Assembly (NCBI RefSeq): GCF_002234675.1
Contig: NC_019862.2
Location: forward strand, 21,262,160-21,326,159
Origin: Oryzias latipes
Lineage: Eukaryota; Chordata; Actinopteri; Beloniformes; Adrianichthyidae
Direction: 5' to 3'
DNA: 64,000 nucleotides
The translations under genes were made by a program, and so were the position numbers. Below the pieces are notes generated by a model. The model was not told where the DNA came from. It worked only from the letters and a program-made list of their open reading frames with translations, and searched no databases. Within the stretch, counting starts at the first letter, position 1; every line of letters begins with the position of its first letter. Positions 36,501 to 45,830 of the stretch are shown piece after piece.

Positions 36501-39500
36501 GGCCAAATCTCTTCATAGCTTCAGTTGTTATGTCAGACATGCTTATGCAGCTGTTTGCACAGCGGGACTGTTTTTCCCTGCCGAACAACAGCCGTCATGT
36601 TAAATAACAAAACCAGTAATGTCAGATATAGTGTAGTCAATCTACTTCAGTCCATATGTGCATCTTTGGGGTTTAAAGTTGGCATTTACTTTTATATTTG
36701 CTGCGTTCTGCTCTCCGGGTGGCTAACCTGTCAGAACAAAATACATATTTGTATTTGTTGTGTTTGATTTAAAACATTATAAGCTGTTCAAGCTCAACAG
36801 TTTCCTTTTTGACTTGTCCTGAGGACATAGTCCCAGAAACATCACAGTTTTCGCAAATATAAAAAAAACACAAAATCAAACAGAGTATTATGGGCTTTAA
36901 ATACAAACTCTTCCCAAAATAAATCCTGCTTTCTGAATCATAATTTTGAATTGTACCTGAACTTGAAGATATTTTATATTTAATGAGATGTTTACATCCT
37001 AATAGCCAGAAAGCTTAAATATTTGGTATAGAAAAGGATTGGGGCCACTCAAAAACAGAGACAAAATTCTATTTTTTTTTTTTATATTTTAGATTGCAAA
37101 CGGTAAATATTAAAATAAAACCAGACAAAATCAAAAAAAACACACAAGCTTTCACATTTCTATGATAAAATAAAGTGTTTAGAGGAGCGGGAGACTCTTT
37201 GGAAAAGTAATACGACTTTTTAATGATCGGTAATAAACGGGGAATTTATAAATAAAAAACATTGCAGTGTTTTGTCATTCCACGTTATAAATTGCAATTC
37301 AAAAGAATAATTGTATAAACCTTTAATAATTGGTTAATACTGTAAACATAAAAAATTGTAAAAGCATGTACAGATGGATTTACAAATATATTTTAAAGCA
37401 GATGTCAGTCACAGATTTACTTAATTTATTTAGAAAACAATTTTGATTTCATTTCATTTTTTCCATTGTATTTTTGCTGCTGCATATTCAAATCTGTTTT
37501 GAAATTCAATGTGCTGAACCATTCTGTTTTACCGCTAACTCGCCTAATGCGCCCTATAGTTCTGCGCACCTTATATGTGACACAAGTTCAAAAATTGACC
37601 ATTCATTGACCGTGCGCCTTATAATCTGGTTCAACATATAGTGAAGAAGTATGGTAAGTTACAGGATATGCAGGAAAGAAGCAAAAAGCATCAGAAAAAC
37701 CTTCATCGATGTCCAAGGTTTTGCATTTATCGAGGTGATGGAATGACCTGATGATTAGCAAAACGCAACCACAGGAGAACACACGAGTGTAGGTACCTTT
37801 TGGTTGAGTGACATGCTAAATGTAAGCATTTGCGTGTGCAAATAAAGGGAAATTAACATTTTCACACGACAGAGACAGTGAGGAGCAGGAGAGCAGATAG
37901 AAAAAAAGGCGTGAGAAGCCGAGAGCTGATACTTACTGAGCACATAGAGGGAGAGAGCGAGGCCCGCCAAGCAGAAACCCTCAAAGAAGCGCAATGTGCT
38001 GAACATGGTGACATTTACAGAGAAGGCTACAGTCAGACCGAACACCAGCATGAAAAGCACCGACAGGATCAACACCGGGTGTCGACCGAACCTTAGAGAC
38101 AACGAGAGAGAGAAAAACAAAGATGCAGCAGAGGGTTTTTTTCAGAAGCTGAGCGAGAAACTTTCTGGTAGGAAGTGAAGGAGATTGTTGCTTTTGGACT
38201 CTGTAGACTTCCTTGTTTCACGGGGTCAGTGGGTCAGGTCGGGCCTGCATATTTCTACACATTGTCTCTAGTGTGTACTAATCCTGCACACAATGTAAAA
38301 AGTTTTTTTTTTTTCCCATGATGCAGCAGAGGTGGCCAACATGGCTACAAGGCACGACCACAATGAGTTCATTTACAAAGGTCAGGTGTGTCTCCGGGTC
38401 ACTCACATGAGCAGGTTTTCGTGGAATGACTTAATTCTTATGCAACTCTTTCAGTGAAACTGCTGCCAGTAAAGTATGTGAAGCTTATGCAAATGAAAGA
38501 CAGGAGGTGGGGGGCCTAATTTCTGGAGCCAAATCTAAGAACTCAGTTGGTGGTCTGCTGCTCCATTGGTCTGGACCACAAGTGTCAAACTCCAGATCCT
38601 CCAGGTGTGTTAGCAATAAATGGCAGAAAAATAATAAGAAATAAGCAGGATAGAGTTTGAACTCTCAAGTTTGATCCTCTCGGTCTAGGCTGAAACATCT
38701 GTTATCTGGAAGGTTTTATCTTGTCTTGAGTCAATAAATCCTCTCACTTCCATTGCATTCATACCTGTAATTTAAAGCTGTTAAATATTTTATCCTGAAC
38801 AAATGACTTTGAGAGCTTTACACCCTTTTTGAACAATGAAAAGGTACAAAAGTTTCATTTTTGTGTAATTATTTATAGTAACCACCAGAGAAAAGCTCAA
38901 AACTCAAGTTAAATCTTAAGTTTGTTCAAAAAGTTTATTCAAAATTTCAAGCTAAGGCTATAATTTCATTCTGCTTACATTCCATTTCAATAATAAATAA
39001 GAAAAATATGACATTTTTGCTTAACTATCTCGAAAGATTGCTTTGTAATCTTAATTACAAGCAAAAAAGTTTGTTGTTTTTCAAAAAACGTTAGCTACAC
39101 TACGTTAACGTGGTCAACCTCTGGCTATGTCCAAATTCCTTTACTTCTGATGACACAGTGCAATTACTATATAGCGCGTTCGCCGTTTTGTAAAGTACAG
39201 CTGGACAGTTCCAAAATCGAGTCCCCTTGAAATGTCACAGAAGTCTCTGTGAAAAACATTGATGCTCACTAGACTGGCGAATATAGACCATAATCCATTG
39301 CATAAATCCGCTGTTTAATACAATATTAATAGTGAGCATGACGAATTGCTTTTAAAATCCACACTGCATAGTCCTTTTATAGTCATTATATTGTTTTTTT
39401 GGTAGTTAGGAAGTGGAGCGAGAATTTGGACATAACCTGTGACTCTTTTTCAAGTGTTGCGTTTTGTATTATTTCTTTCTCTGCTTTTATAAAAATCACA

Positions 39501-42500
39501 GATTTGTATGTTGCATTTGCGCAATTTACAATTTTAAACCTAGAACGTTTCCCTCTTGTTTTTAGAAGTTGCTCTTTTGTTAATAATAGTCACTTAGCAA
39601 AAATGTTAACCTATGTGATGTTGAAACAATAAAATAATTCAGGGTCAGAAATAGGGTCAGTAAATTTACCAGATTATATAAAATTAAGACCCACCAAAGA
39701 AATTTATCTTGCACAAAATTTGTTGGGATTTCTTTTTTTCAAAATTATACAAAACATTTTTATTTTTACATGACAAAACACTTGAAAATGGATTTTACAT
39801 TTTAGGAAACTGTAGGAAACTAATTCAAAAAGTCATTTCTATATTCAGTCCTATTACTGAAACCCTTTAACCCTTTAGGACCGGAGAGTGTTTACATTCT
39901 TTTGACATTTGTAACTCTTTAATCCCTTATGCAATCAATGTAAATCAGTGGATTCTGTCACAGAGAAAAGCAGCTTTTTGCGGGGTCAGAATCCACTGAT
40001 TTACGTTAATCGCATAAACGGCTGACGCGTCACGGTGGGTCACAAAAGTGTGTTTTATTTAAGTGTTGCCAGCAACATCTCAGTGCAATTAAAGGGTTAT
40101 TGCAATGGCTTTACTGAATCATCTTATGACAGTTGTGTAGTTTTTTGCTTCACTAAAAAAGGAAGAGGAGGCAACGTACCAGTCAGCCATGACACCCATC
40201 ACCAGGTAGCCAAAAATAGAGCCAACGAGCAGGGAGAACTTGGCAATATGAACCTTCCAAGCCGAGTCACAGACCAGATTCCACTAAAAACAAAACAGAA
40301 TGAAAAGGTCTGTCAGTCACATGTTTAGAGAAAATTGCCTCAAAAAACATCAGACACACAAATTCTCTTTCAAAAATCTGTCAAATTTGTTTTTGTATGT
40401 GTACTGAAACCTACACAGTAATGTGGATGAGTGTCATTGAATGGAAGTGACAGAAAGAGAAAAAGAGTGACTATACGAGTGAGTCTACTCTAACAGCAAT
40501 CAATAGTTTTTCCTCTGCACGCAGGGGTCAGTGAACACACCGCTGCAGCGCTCAGCATCTGAAACACAGCCAAGGACACACGTGTGGAAGCACAGAGTGT
40601 TCTGCATCCCATGCACAACTCATTGAAATGTATCCCATGCAGCTGCCCTGGTGTTCAGATGGAAGTAGCCCTGCTGGACCCCCTGCCTGCATGATTACTA
40701 ACTGATTATTATTATGATTTTGAAATCAACCATGCTGCACAAGAGCAGAACGATCATGAGTTCAGGCTCTGTTTGTCCATGTCCAAAAAATTGCCCACTA
40801 TGCATATGGAGGGACTTGAACGCACCATGAGCTGGCTCTCTAAAGAAGGTCACTTCAGTTTAATGAACTGAATGCTCCCTAAAACGAATAGTACTTGAAC
40901 TTGAAACTAAATTTTCCAACTTTATAACCTCCACAAAAGGTTGAAAAATATAAACCTGAAACATTTGAAGCATGCTGCAATAATTGCAGCATCAACAAAA
41001 AAAAAAAAAAACGGTCAACTTCTAATGAAAAATCGATGTAAACGCACAAATATGCACAATTCGAGCTTCCGCATTGAAAACTTTCGCATTCATGCGTCGT
41101 TATGCAAGTTTTTCCATCCTTTTTCCAGCTATACGAACAAAACATGGGACACGCGTTGAAAGTTAAACCATTTGAACTTTGACCAATCAGGAAGTCAGAT
41201 TTGGTAGTGATGTATGGATGAAGTCCTGGAAGTGCCAAATGTTTGTATAATCTGATCATGGAGGACAAACTAAAAATTGCGGTTATGGCGCAAAGTCTTT
41301 CAGAAAAAAGCTGTTAAAGAAAAAGCCAGGAGCAAGATTCCCGAGATTTGCACCGCTTCGACATTTTGCACCCAGCCTCCTCCAACTGTAGGTCTGTGTG
41401 TTAGCACCAGGTAGCAACTGTCATTGTGCGTTCAAGAACCCGTGTTCAAGCCAGGTCTGAACATAGAATTACAGTTGATGAACCTCATGAAATGCACCTT
41501 AAAACTGATCAAATGCAATATTTCTCTGGAAGGAAACACAGTTTTTGTAGTTCATGAAACCAAAACAGACCCTGCTGAGAATATTTAGTACAAAGTGATG
41601 CAGCTTACTTTTTCCAATGCAGACAATTGGATTGATGGCAGTCTGTTTGATTTGATCTCAGTGATAGTTTGGGGATTCTCTTTTGTTTTTTACACTTTAG
41701 GTGTAGTTTATAATGTGAGTTTGAAGAAAATGAGTGCTAACTGCCCCCCCCCCCCCCCCCCACATGAGAAAATACCCCAAACCCCCATCCAACCGGATCT
41801 GATTATTATTCAGTCCTTCGTGCACTCGTGCAGTTTGTTACTGATCAAAGTTGGCTCGACACGCTTTTGACAGATTTCCCATAATTCACTGCTGTGGATT
41901 TGACACAAATGGAGAAGTTTGTGGCGAATTGTTTAAAGTCCCCGTCGTTTAAAATGTGCTGAACCGCTGTAAGTCGTGCCATCACAATCCTGCACACGCA
42001 GCTCTCTCATATCGGGGTCAGTGGGTTACTTAGTCAGCTGCGCTTTTCTGTGTTGTGATGGGGAGACTGATGGCGAACAGAATGTACTCTCCGCGCGGCG
42101 GCTGTGGTGCCTCCGTCCGCCCGTCTCTCGTTACCTTGGTAACCACGTTCTGCCTCAGTCCCGTCTGCAGCTCCAGCTTCCACTCCTTGCAGGAGCACGG
42201 CGGCTCCTCTCCGCTGTCGTTGCCTTTGAATTGGCTCGCGGGGGCGCCGCCGCCGCCGCTCGCCGACGCCAGCGGAGGAAGAACCCCGGTCCAGTTGCTG
42301 GCGTTGCCGCGCGGCTGCAGGCACGTGCTGTTTGGCTGCGCGAGGAGGAAATGGTCCGAGAACTGGCTGAAGCCGATAAACAATGCCGGTATCCAGGTCA
42401 GAATCACCAGATGCTTCTGATGCCTCCCGAAGCCCCCCAGAGATGGCAGCACGCAGCCGTCGATGTGCGGCAGCAGCCGGGGCACCGGGCGCTCCAGCGG

Positions 42501-42554
42501 GGTGAAGCCGTTCTCCGCCGGGTGGTCCTGCGCTTCGGGCGGGCCGCCTGCCAT
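18136..42554 (-). CDS. slc22a23: slc22a23, orphan SLC22-family transporter (10 exons)
   Basis: The minus-strand join of 42554-42135, 40283-40180, 38091-37937, 23044-22858, 22604-22477, 21201-21099, 20970-20744, 20111-20079, 19984-19861 and 18556-18136 gives 633 aa (human 686), with every phase consistent. SLC22A23 is a plasma-membrane major facilitator protein with no settled substrate. Seen: TM1 near residues 46-70 (I-L-T-W-I-P-A-L-F-I-G-F-S-Q-F-S-D); an extracellular loop with four N-glycosylation sequons (N-S-T, N-A-S, N-W-T, N-D-S); motif A at residues 174-180, D-W-F-G-R-H-P, where human has G-R-R; P-E-S-L-R-W-L-L after TM6; G-R-R-G-G-L-L in the second half; and a C-terminal L-H-N-Q-K-G-Y-F-L-H-H. 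The ATG at 42554 has a strong GCGATGG context. The only upstream in-frame starts lack ATG. The tail after residue 550 diverges from mammals. Convergent with psmg4. Confidence 0.95.
19719..19733 (+). promoter_or_regulatory. Candidate CTCF-type site in slc22a23 intron 9
   Basis: CCACAAGGTGGCGCC fits the CTCF core consensus. It lies about 130 bases downstream of exon 9, within intron 9 of the minus-strand gene. Motif evidence only. Confidence 0.35.
19861..19984 (-). CDS. slc22a23: slc22a23 coding exon 9
   Basis: Acceptor GCACAG, donor GTTAGC. Encodes K-F-S-V-A-F-S-I-I-G-M-F and F-F-C-A-E-I-T-P-T-V-I-R, a stretch almost unchanged from mammals. Confidence 0.94.
20079..20111 (-). CDS. slc22a23: slc22a23 coding exon 8, 33-nt microexon
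   Basis: Acceptor CCTCAG precedes 20111 and donor GTACGC follows 20079. Its 33 bases complete a Leu codon with exon 7, encode I-G-K-Y-S-L-R-H-D-T, and complete a Val codon with exon 9. The human protein has L-I-G-K-Y-S at this point, which confirms that it is real. Skipping it would keep the frame (33 = 3 x 11). Confidence 0.9.
20744..20970 (-). CDS. slc22a23: slc22a23 coding exon 7
   Basis: Acceptor GTGCAG, donor GTGAGT. Encodes S-L-T-G-Y-G-I-H-H-C-F-A-R-S-M-M, a membrane segment, then G-R-R-G-G-L-L-T-F-M-I and A-L-A-S-L-L-Q-L-G-L-L-N. Confidence 0.95.
21099..21201 (-). CDS. slc22a23: slc22a23 coding exon 6
   Basis: Acceptor TACCAG, donor GTAAGT. Encodes the central cytoplasmic loop end E-L-E-Q-E-L and R-N-L-W-K-N-I-V-V-L-C-V-N-S at the start of the second transmembrane half. 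Confidence 0.94.
22477..22604 (-). CDS. slc22a23: slc22a23 coding exon 5
   Basis: Acceptor ATGCAG, donor GTGAGG. Encodes I-F-P-E-S-L-R-W-L-L-A-T-Q, the SLC22 motif after TM6, and the beginning of the large cytoplasmic loop. Confidence 0.95.
22858..23044 (-). CDS. slc22a23: slc22a23 coding exon 4
   Basis: Acceptor TCTTAG, donor GTGAGT. Encodes R-I-E-L-C-L-P, M-T-M-V-A-S-F, L-M-P-G-V-A-A-L-C and D-W-Q-V-L-Q-I-V-I-I, covering membrane segments in the middle of the first half. Compared with human, it has a few extra residues before the D-W-Q-V-L-Q motif. Confidence 0.94.
26198..26474. mobile_element. MITE with AAGCTACGGTCACACC termini
   Basis: The ends AAGCTACGGTCACACC (from 26199) and GGTGTGACTGTAGCTT (to 26473) are inverted copies with one mismatch. 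The 275-bp body has no coding capacity. Similar interior phrases recur, reversed, around 41010-41400 in a more decayed copy. Confidence 0.75.
27650..27735 (+). repeat. Fragment of a dispersed teleost repeat
   Basis: The phrases GACTGGCGACACATCCAAGG, CAGCTGGGACAGGCTCCAGC match the middle of the longer family copy at 61003-61320. Truncated on both sides. Confidence 0.7.
28350..28665 (-). repeat. Dispersed teleost repeat, antisense copy
   Basis: The complement of the family seen at 61003: phrases such as GGAGAAAACCCACACATGCA, GGAGAACATGAAACTCCACA and ACCACACCACCGTGCA near the right end mark its 5' head. Widely repeated in fish genomes. Confidence 0.75.
32215..32475 (-). repeat. SINE-like repeat, antisense
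   Basis: GTGTCTTGCCCAAGGACACT and the tail phrase ATCAGAGGCCGACCGCTCTG are the complements of tRNA-derived SINE motifs. Similar GGGCAAGACAC wording occurs in the SINEs at 13926 and 51860. Confidence 0.65.
34671..34958. mobile_element. TTAA-flanked MITE with internal CTTTACTA repeats
   Basis: TTAA lies at both edges. The ends CCTTTTAACACTGGAG and CCTGGTGTTAAGGGG are inverted relatives. The centre carries a short tandem array of ACTTTACTACT units that is itself partly palindromic (ACTTTACTACTGTAAAGT). TTAA duplication suggests piggyBac- or Kolobok-type mobilisation. Confidence 0.65.
37937..38091 (-). CDS. slc22a23: slc22a23 coding exon 3 (motif A)
   Basis: Acceptor TCTAAG, donor GTAAGT. Encodes F-G-R-H-P-V-L and V-F-G-L-T-V-A-F-S-V-N-V-T-M-F-S, then R-F-F-E-G-F-C-L-A-G. 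The G-R-H replaces the usual G-R-R of the facilitator motif. Confidence 0.95.
39871..40096. mobile_element. Palindromic MITE in slc22a23 intron 1... exon 2 to 3 interval
   Basis: The ends CCCTTTA and TAAAGGG are inverted and flanked by TTAA on the left and TTAT on the right. The interior has a long inverted match: TCAATGTAAATCAGTGGATT near 39936 against AATCCACTGATTTACGTTAA near 39989. It lies in intron 2, 83 bases from the donor end of exon 2 (40180). It is related in wording to the elements at 34671 and 51677. Confidence 0.65.
40180..40283 (-). CDS. slc22a23: slc22a23 coding exon 2
   Basis: Acceptor TTTTAG, donor GTACGT. Encodes W-N-L-V-C-D-S-A-W-K-V-H-I-A-K-F-S-L-L-V-G and G-Y-L-V-M-G-V-M-A-D, i.e. 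membrane segment 2 up to motif A. Confidence 0.95.
41744..41761 (+). repeat. C homopolymer in slc22a23 intron 1
   Basis: A run of about 18 C. One of several long C or G tracts in the window. Its exact length should be treated as uncertain. Confidence 0.7.
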
Positions 42555-43180
42555 CGCAAAGCCAAAGCCCCCCCCCCCCCTCTGTCGCCCTGCGTGCACC
42601 CTCTCTGTTCAGCCCTTTGTCACAATAAGGACGTCCAGGGGGGGGCAGATTAATCCGGGATGTGACCAACAAAATAACAATCTGCGGGAAAGAAGGAGTA
42701 TCACCGAGCAGGCGCCCTCATCAAGGCGACCAGGGGATGTCCGAGCGCATAGTCAGCTGGAGAGGCTCCCGGAGGGGGCTGGCGCGCTCACGAGCACGGG
42801 CTTTGTGTTCCATGCTCCGACGGTCGGATACGTCCGTGCGCGGCTGCAGAGAGCCAGGACGGCGGCAGACCAAAAATAAAAACAACAAAAGAAGCGGCGT
42901 CCAGATCCTCCTCCAAGGAGCGCCACAGGTCTCACACCTGCCCGAACCCGGCCCCCCAGCGAGCGCGCATGCCTCACCTCCACAGCTGTCCCCAGATCAT
43001 CACCGGTGCGCTCCGAGCTCGGGCGCCGCCGCTCGGTTTGTACTCATCTGATTTGGTGGGATACTGAGCCGGTGTAGATTGGGGGGGGGGTGACCAAGCC
43101 CCGCCCTCCCCGCCGCGCGATGCGATTGGAGAGCCCTCAAAGAGAGACTGCGCCAGTGACGGGCATCTGCGGGCCACAAT
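42050..43180 (-). promoter_or_regulatory. slc22a23: CpG-rich island over slc22a23 exon 1 and promoter
   Basis: Base composition changes sharply from AT-rich to GC- and CpG-rich DNA across exon 1 and about 600 bases upstream, then returns. No TATA box is evident. This is the usual look of a CpG-island promoter. The exact transcription start cannot be read. Confidence 0.7.
42135..42554 (-). CDS. slc22a23: slc22a23 coding exon 1
   Basis: Codons 1-140 from ATG at 42554, ending Q-N-V-V-T-K at donor GTAACG. Shares D-G-x-V-L-P-x-L-G-G and L-T-W-I-P-A-L-F-I-G-F-S-Q-F-S-D with human. Contains the glycosylated extracellular loop, including a Gly/Ala/Ser-rich insert. Confidence 0.93.
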
Positions 43181-43711
43181 GGCACCCTTTTGTGCAGCCT
43201 TCCGCCGAGCAGAAAGCTCCTTCTTTAGTCATTCATGCTTTTCACCGAAGCGGCAGGAATTCTGGGGGGGGGTGGAAGAGAGCTATTTTTATTTTCCACA
43301 CTCGAGTGTTTTCATCGAAAATCCCACAGATCCGTGCGTCACGCGCCCTTTTTCATAAACTACATATAAATAGATTAATAGGAGACAACGGGCTGTTTTT
43401 TTTTGGGGGGGGGGGGGGGGGTGATGCTCTGGATTCAGACGTTAGAGGGCGACACACGATCACTAAACGTGACCAACAAAATGAAAAACTTAATTGGACG
43501 TTTTCATATAATGAAAATAAATTAAAGGTTTTGTGCGTCCAGAAAAGGAGATCAAAGCTGCTCCCATGATCTGACACAATGACCTTCAGATGTATTTGAG
43601 TGACAGCTGTTAGCAAAGCAGTCAAAGGAGAAGGAGCTACTCATCCCTTACCTCGTCTTCCTCAGACTCTTCTTGTTTGTGATTACTGATCCACTTTAGT
43701 CCATTCCTTAA

Positions 43712-43915
43712 CCCTTGTGCTGTCCGATGGGGTCTAGATGACCATTGACGTCTTCTCCCTACCGTAGCAAAGGTGGATGAAGGTGGAAAGATTTCATGTA
43801 ATCCATGGACACCAGTGAAGATCACAAATCATTGAAGAAAAAAGGTTCAGTGCACTGTCTTGTGGGTCTAGATGACCCAACTCCCAATGTCAAAGTGCCT
43901 AGGATAGCACAAGGG
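43712..43915. mobile_element. piggyBac-like MITE, copy 1
   Basis: A 204-bp element flanked by perfect TTAA on both sides (43708-43711, 43916-43919). Ends CCCTTGTGCTGTCC and GGATAGCACAAGGG are inverted. Two further copies lie at 54430 and 62996. TTAA duplication plus CCC tip is the piggyBac pattern. Confidence 0.85.
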
Positions 43916-44157
43916 TTAAACACAACCCTGTCCACTAATAAAAGTTTCATTCGATTAACTTAAATAGCTCAGTTGGTTAATTAAATTATTTGGAATCACA
44001 CTTGCAGGCCTGTTTCCTCACAAACATCACGATGACTTATTGCAGCCACACCCTTTAAATTGACGTTTATGTGTGGAGGAACAGAAAAGAACTTAATGAG
44101 AACAATTCTGTCACAGAGGAGCCATCAATCTGTTTCAGCAATACGAGAAAACAGTTT

Positions 44158-44178
44158 GGGGGGGGGGGGGGGGGGGGG
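44158..44178 (+). repeat. G homopolymer (~20 bases)
   Basis: Uninterrupted run of G. A similar run, about 17 G, lies near 43405-43422. Confidence 0.7.
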
Positions 44179-44399
44179 TAAAATATGAAAAAATATTAAA
44201 AGAAAATGTTTACCAAGTACTGCCAATCTGGAAAAAGAAAAAAACATGTTGGGATAAGTTTTTTCTTAACTTTTTGAAAAAAAATTAAACAGTTTTATGT
44301 CAGAGTACCTGATCTGACATTTAAAACATTTTTAAAATAAAACAATTATGTAAAAAAAACATAAAAAAACATGATTTTTTATTGCCCTTAGCTGTGATT

Positions 44400-44771
44400 C
44401 TAAAGGGCCATTGAAGAAAAAAAATATTGAAGTAAAAAGAAAAAACTAGCGGGTGAGCACCTAGAAATTGCATTGCGTGAGCTAATTGAGTTTTACTTTG
44501 CTTTTTGACTTTTCTACAAAGAGATTGCAGCTTTGCTTGCTTACCGTCACAATTACATCATCTCTGAACGTCATCTTAAACGAGTTTGAAAGTCATGTGC
44601 TTTGTTTCAAAAAAGGGTCCAAATTATATTTGGCATTGGATTCTTACGACAAACTAAAGTCATTTGTTATTTGTATTAATGGCTGTTAGTAACTGGTGAA
44701 AAAAAACAATTGAAGTATAAAAAATAAAAAAAACTTTTTTTTTTTTTTTTATACTTCAATGGCCCTTTAGG
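44400..44771. mobile_element. MITE with CTAAAGGGCCATTGAAG termini
   Basis: Ends CTAAAGGGCCATTGAAG and CTTCAATGGCCCTTTAG are perfect inverted copies of 17 bases. A second hairpin (ATTGAAGTATAAAAA against TTTTTATACTTCAAT) lies just inside the right end. No coding frame. Confidence 0.75.
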
Positions 44772-45609
44772 GGCTCCGTAGATAATTTTGTATTTGTTTA
44801 GTGGGGGGAAAAAATCGTTAACTTTTTTTAAACATTTGTTTATATATGTTAAACTCGGATCAACTTTCTGACCAATAAGGTTTTTGTTTTTTTTTAGATT
44901 TGATTACATTTTGGTTTTTAAGGTTAAAGCACTCTGGGTGGCATTATCAAACAATTTGTATTCTTGTTTTAAGAGACATAATTTGATTTTTTCCTCGAAA
45001 TAATTTTTTGTCAGGTAATTATTTTTTCAAATGGCATTAATCTTCATTGTCTATGTAAATTTTTAAGGGTTAAATTTGCAGTTTTGAGCTAAAAACGGAA
45101 CTAAAATTGTTCATAAAGATGATTGAATGAGTGATTGATATGAAGCGGAGAATCAACTGTTTTATAAAGAATCTTAGAGAGGTATAGGAGATTGTGGAGA
45201 TTGTTGGGGTCTGCCCAGTGGCTTCCTAAGGGTTTGACAGTCACAGCAGCAATTTAGGAAAGATTCCAGTGATAAAGGAGTGAGTTATCCAAGGGAGATG
45301 AAAAGAAGAAGAAAAAAAGAGTGCGAAATTGACCTAAGTTTTGCTGACTTACATGTTTTAAGTACCAGTAAATCCACTAAATTCTCATAGCAAATGAAAA
45401 CAAAAATATAAAAAAAAGTGCAGCAGAGAACGCTAAAACTAAATGAACACTTTACAAATCAGCTGCTAGGGACAAATTTGAATTTTAGTGGAGGAAAAAA
45501 GAGACAAAAATATGATAACAAGAAGCAGAAAACAATTGGTGGACTCTTAAATCACTCATGATACTTTTAAGCAAAAAGAACAGAGCTTTAAATGTTTCTT
45601 CCTGCACAA

Positions 45610-45830
45610 ATAAGAAAAATAGCATCCACCTGTCAGGTTACACCTGTTCTCCAGCAGCTCCATTGGCTCCCAGTCACTTATTGCAGAAAAAAACAAGACA
45701 TAGCTTTGGAGGTCATTCACAAGCTTTTGCTTCGTTCCACTCTGATCTCCTCCACTGTACTTGCCCTTAGATCGTCCTCAACTGTCTATCTTACTGTCTT
45801 GTCTATATGCTTCACATAGGGGAAAAGTAA
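45610..45830 (+). pseudogene. LINE (L2-type) reverse-transcriptase C-terminal fragment
   Basis: A frame reads V-T-P-V-L-Q-Q-L-H-W-L-P-V-T-Y, then E-V-I-H-K-L-L-L, matching the C-terminal wording of fish L2-like LINE polyproteins (H-I-T-P-V-L-x-x-L-H-W-L-P-V). Frames are broken within 200 bases. A decayed remnant. Confidence 0.7.

Larger units (their letters stand above)
23045..37936 (-). other. slc22a23: slc22a23 intron 3 (14.9 kb)
   Basis: No exon of any recognised gene. It holds repeat copies listed separately (near 26.2, 27.7, 28.5, 32.3 and 34.8 kb) and a pyrimidine/purine-rich stretch near 26.84-27.0 kb with C tracts. A Tc1-like end (GGCAAATACTTTTAGACAG) near 30630-30652 has no partner nearby. 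The rest is plain AT-rich sequence; conserved regulatory elements may exist but cannot be recognised by eye. Confidence 0.7.

Noticed and set aside
42034-42672. Long Arg/Ala/Gly-rich frame on the minus strand, and similar long frames on the plus strand at 41976-42653
   Set aside because: They are shadows of GC-rich slc22a23 exon 1 in other frames, with biased composition and no family resemblance.
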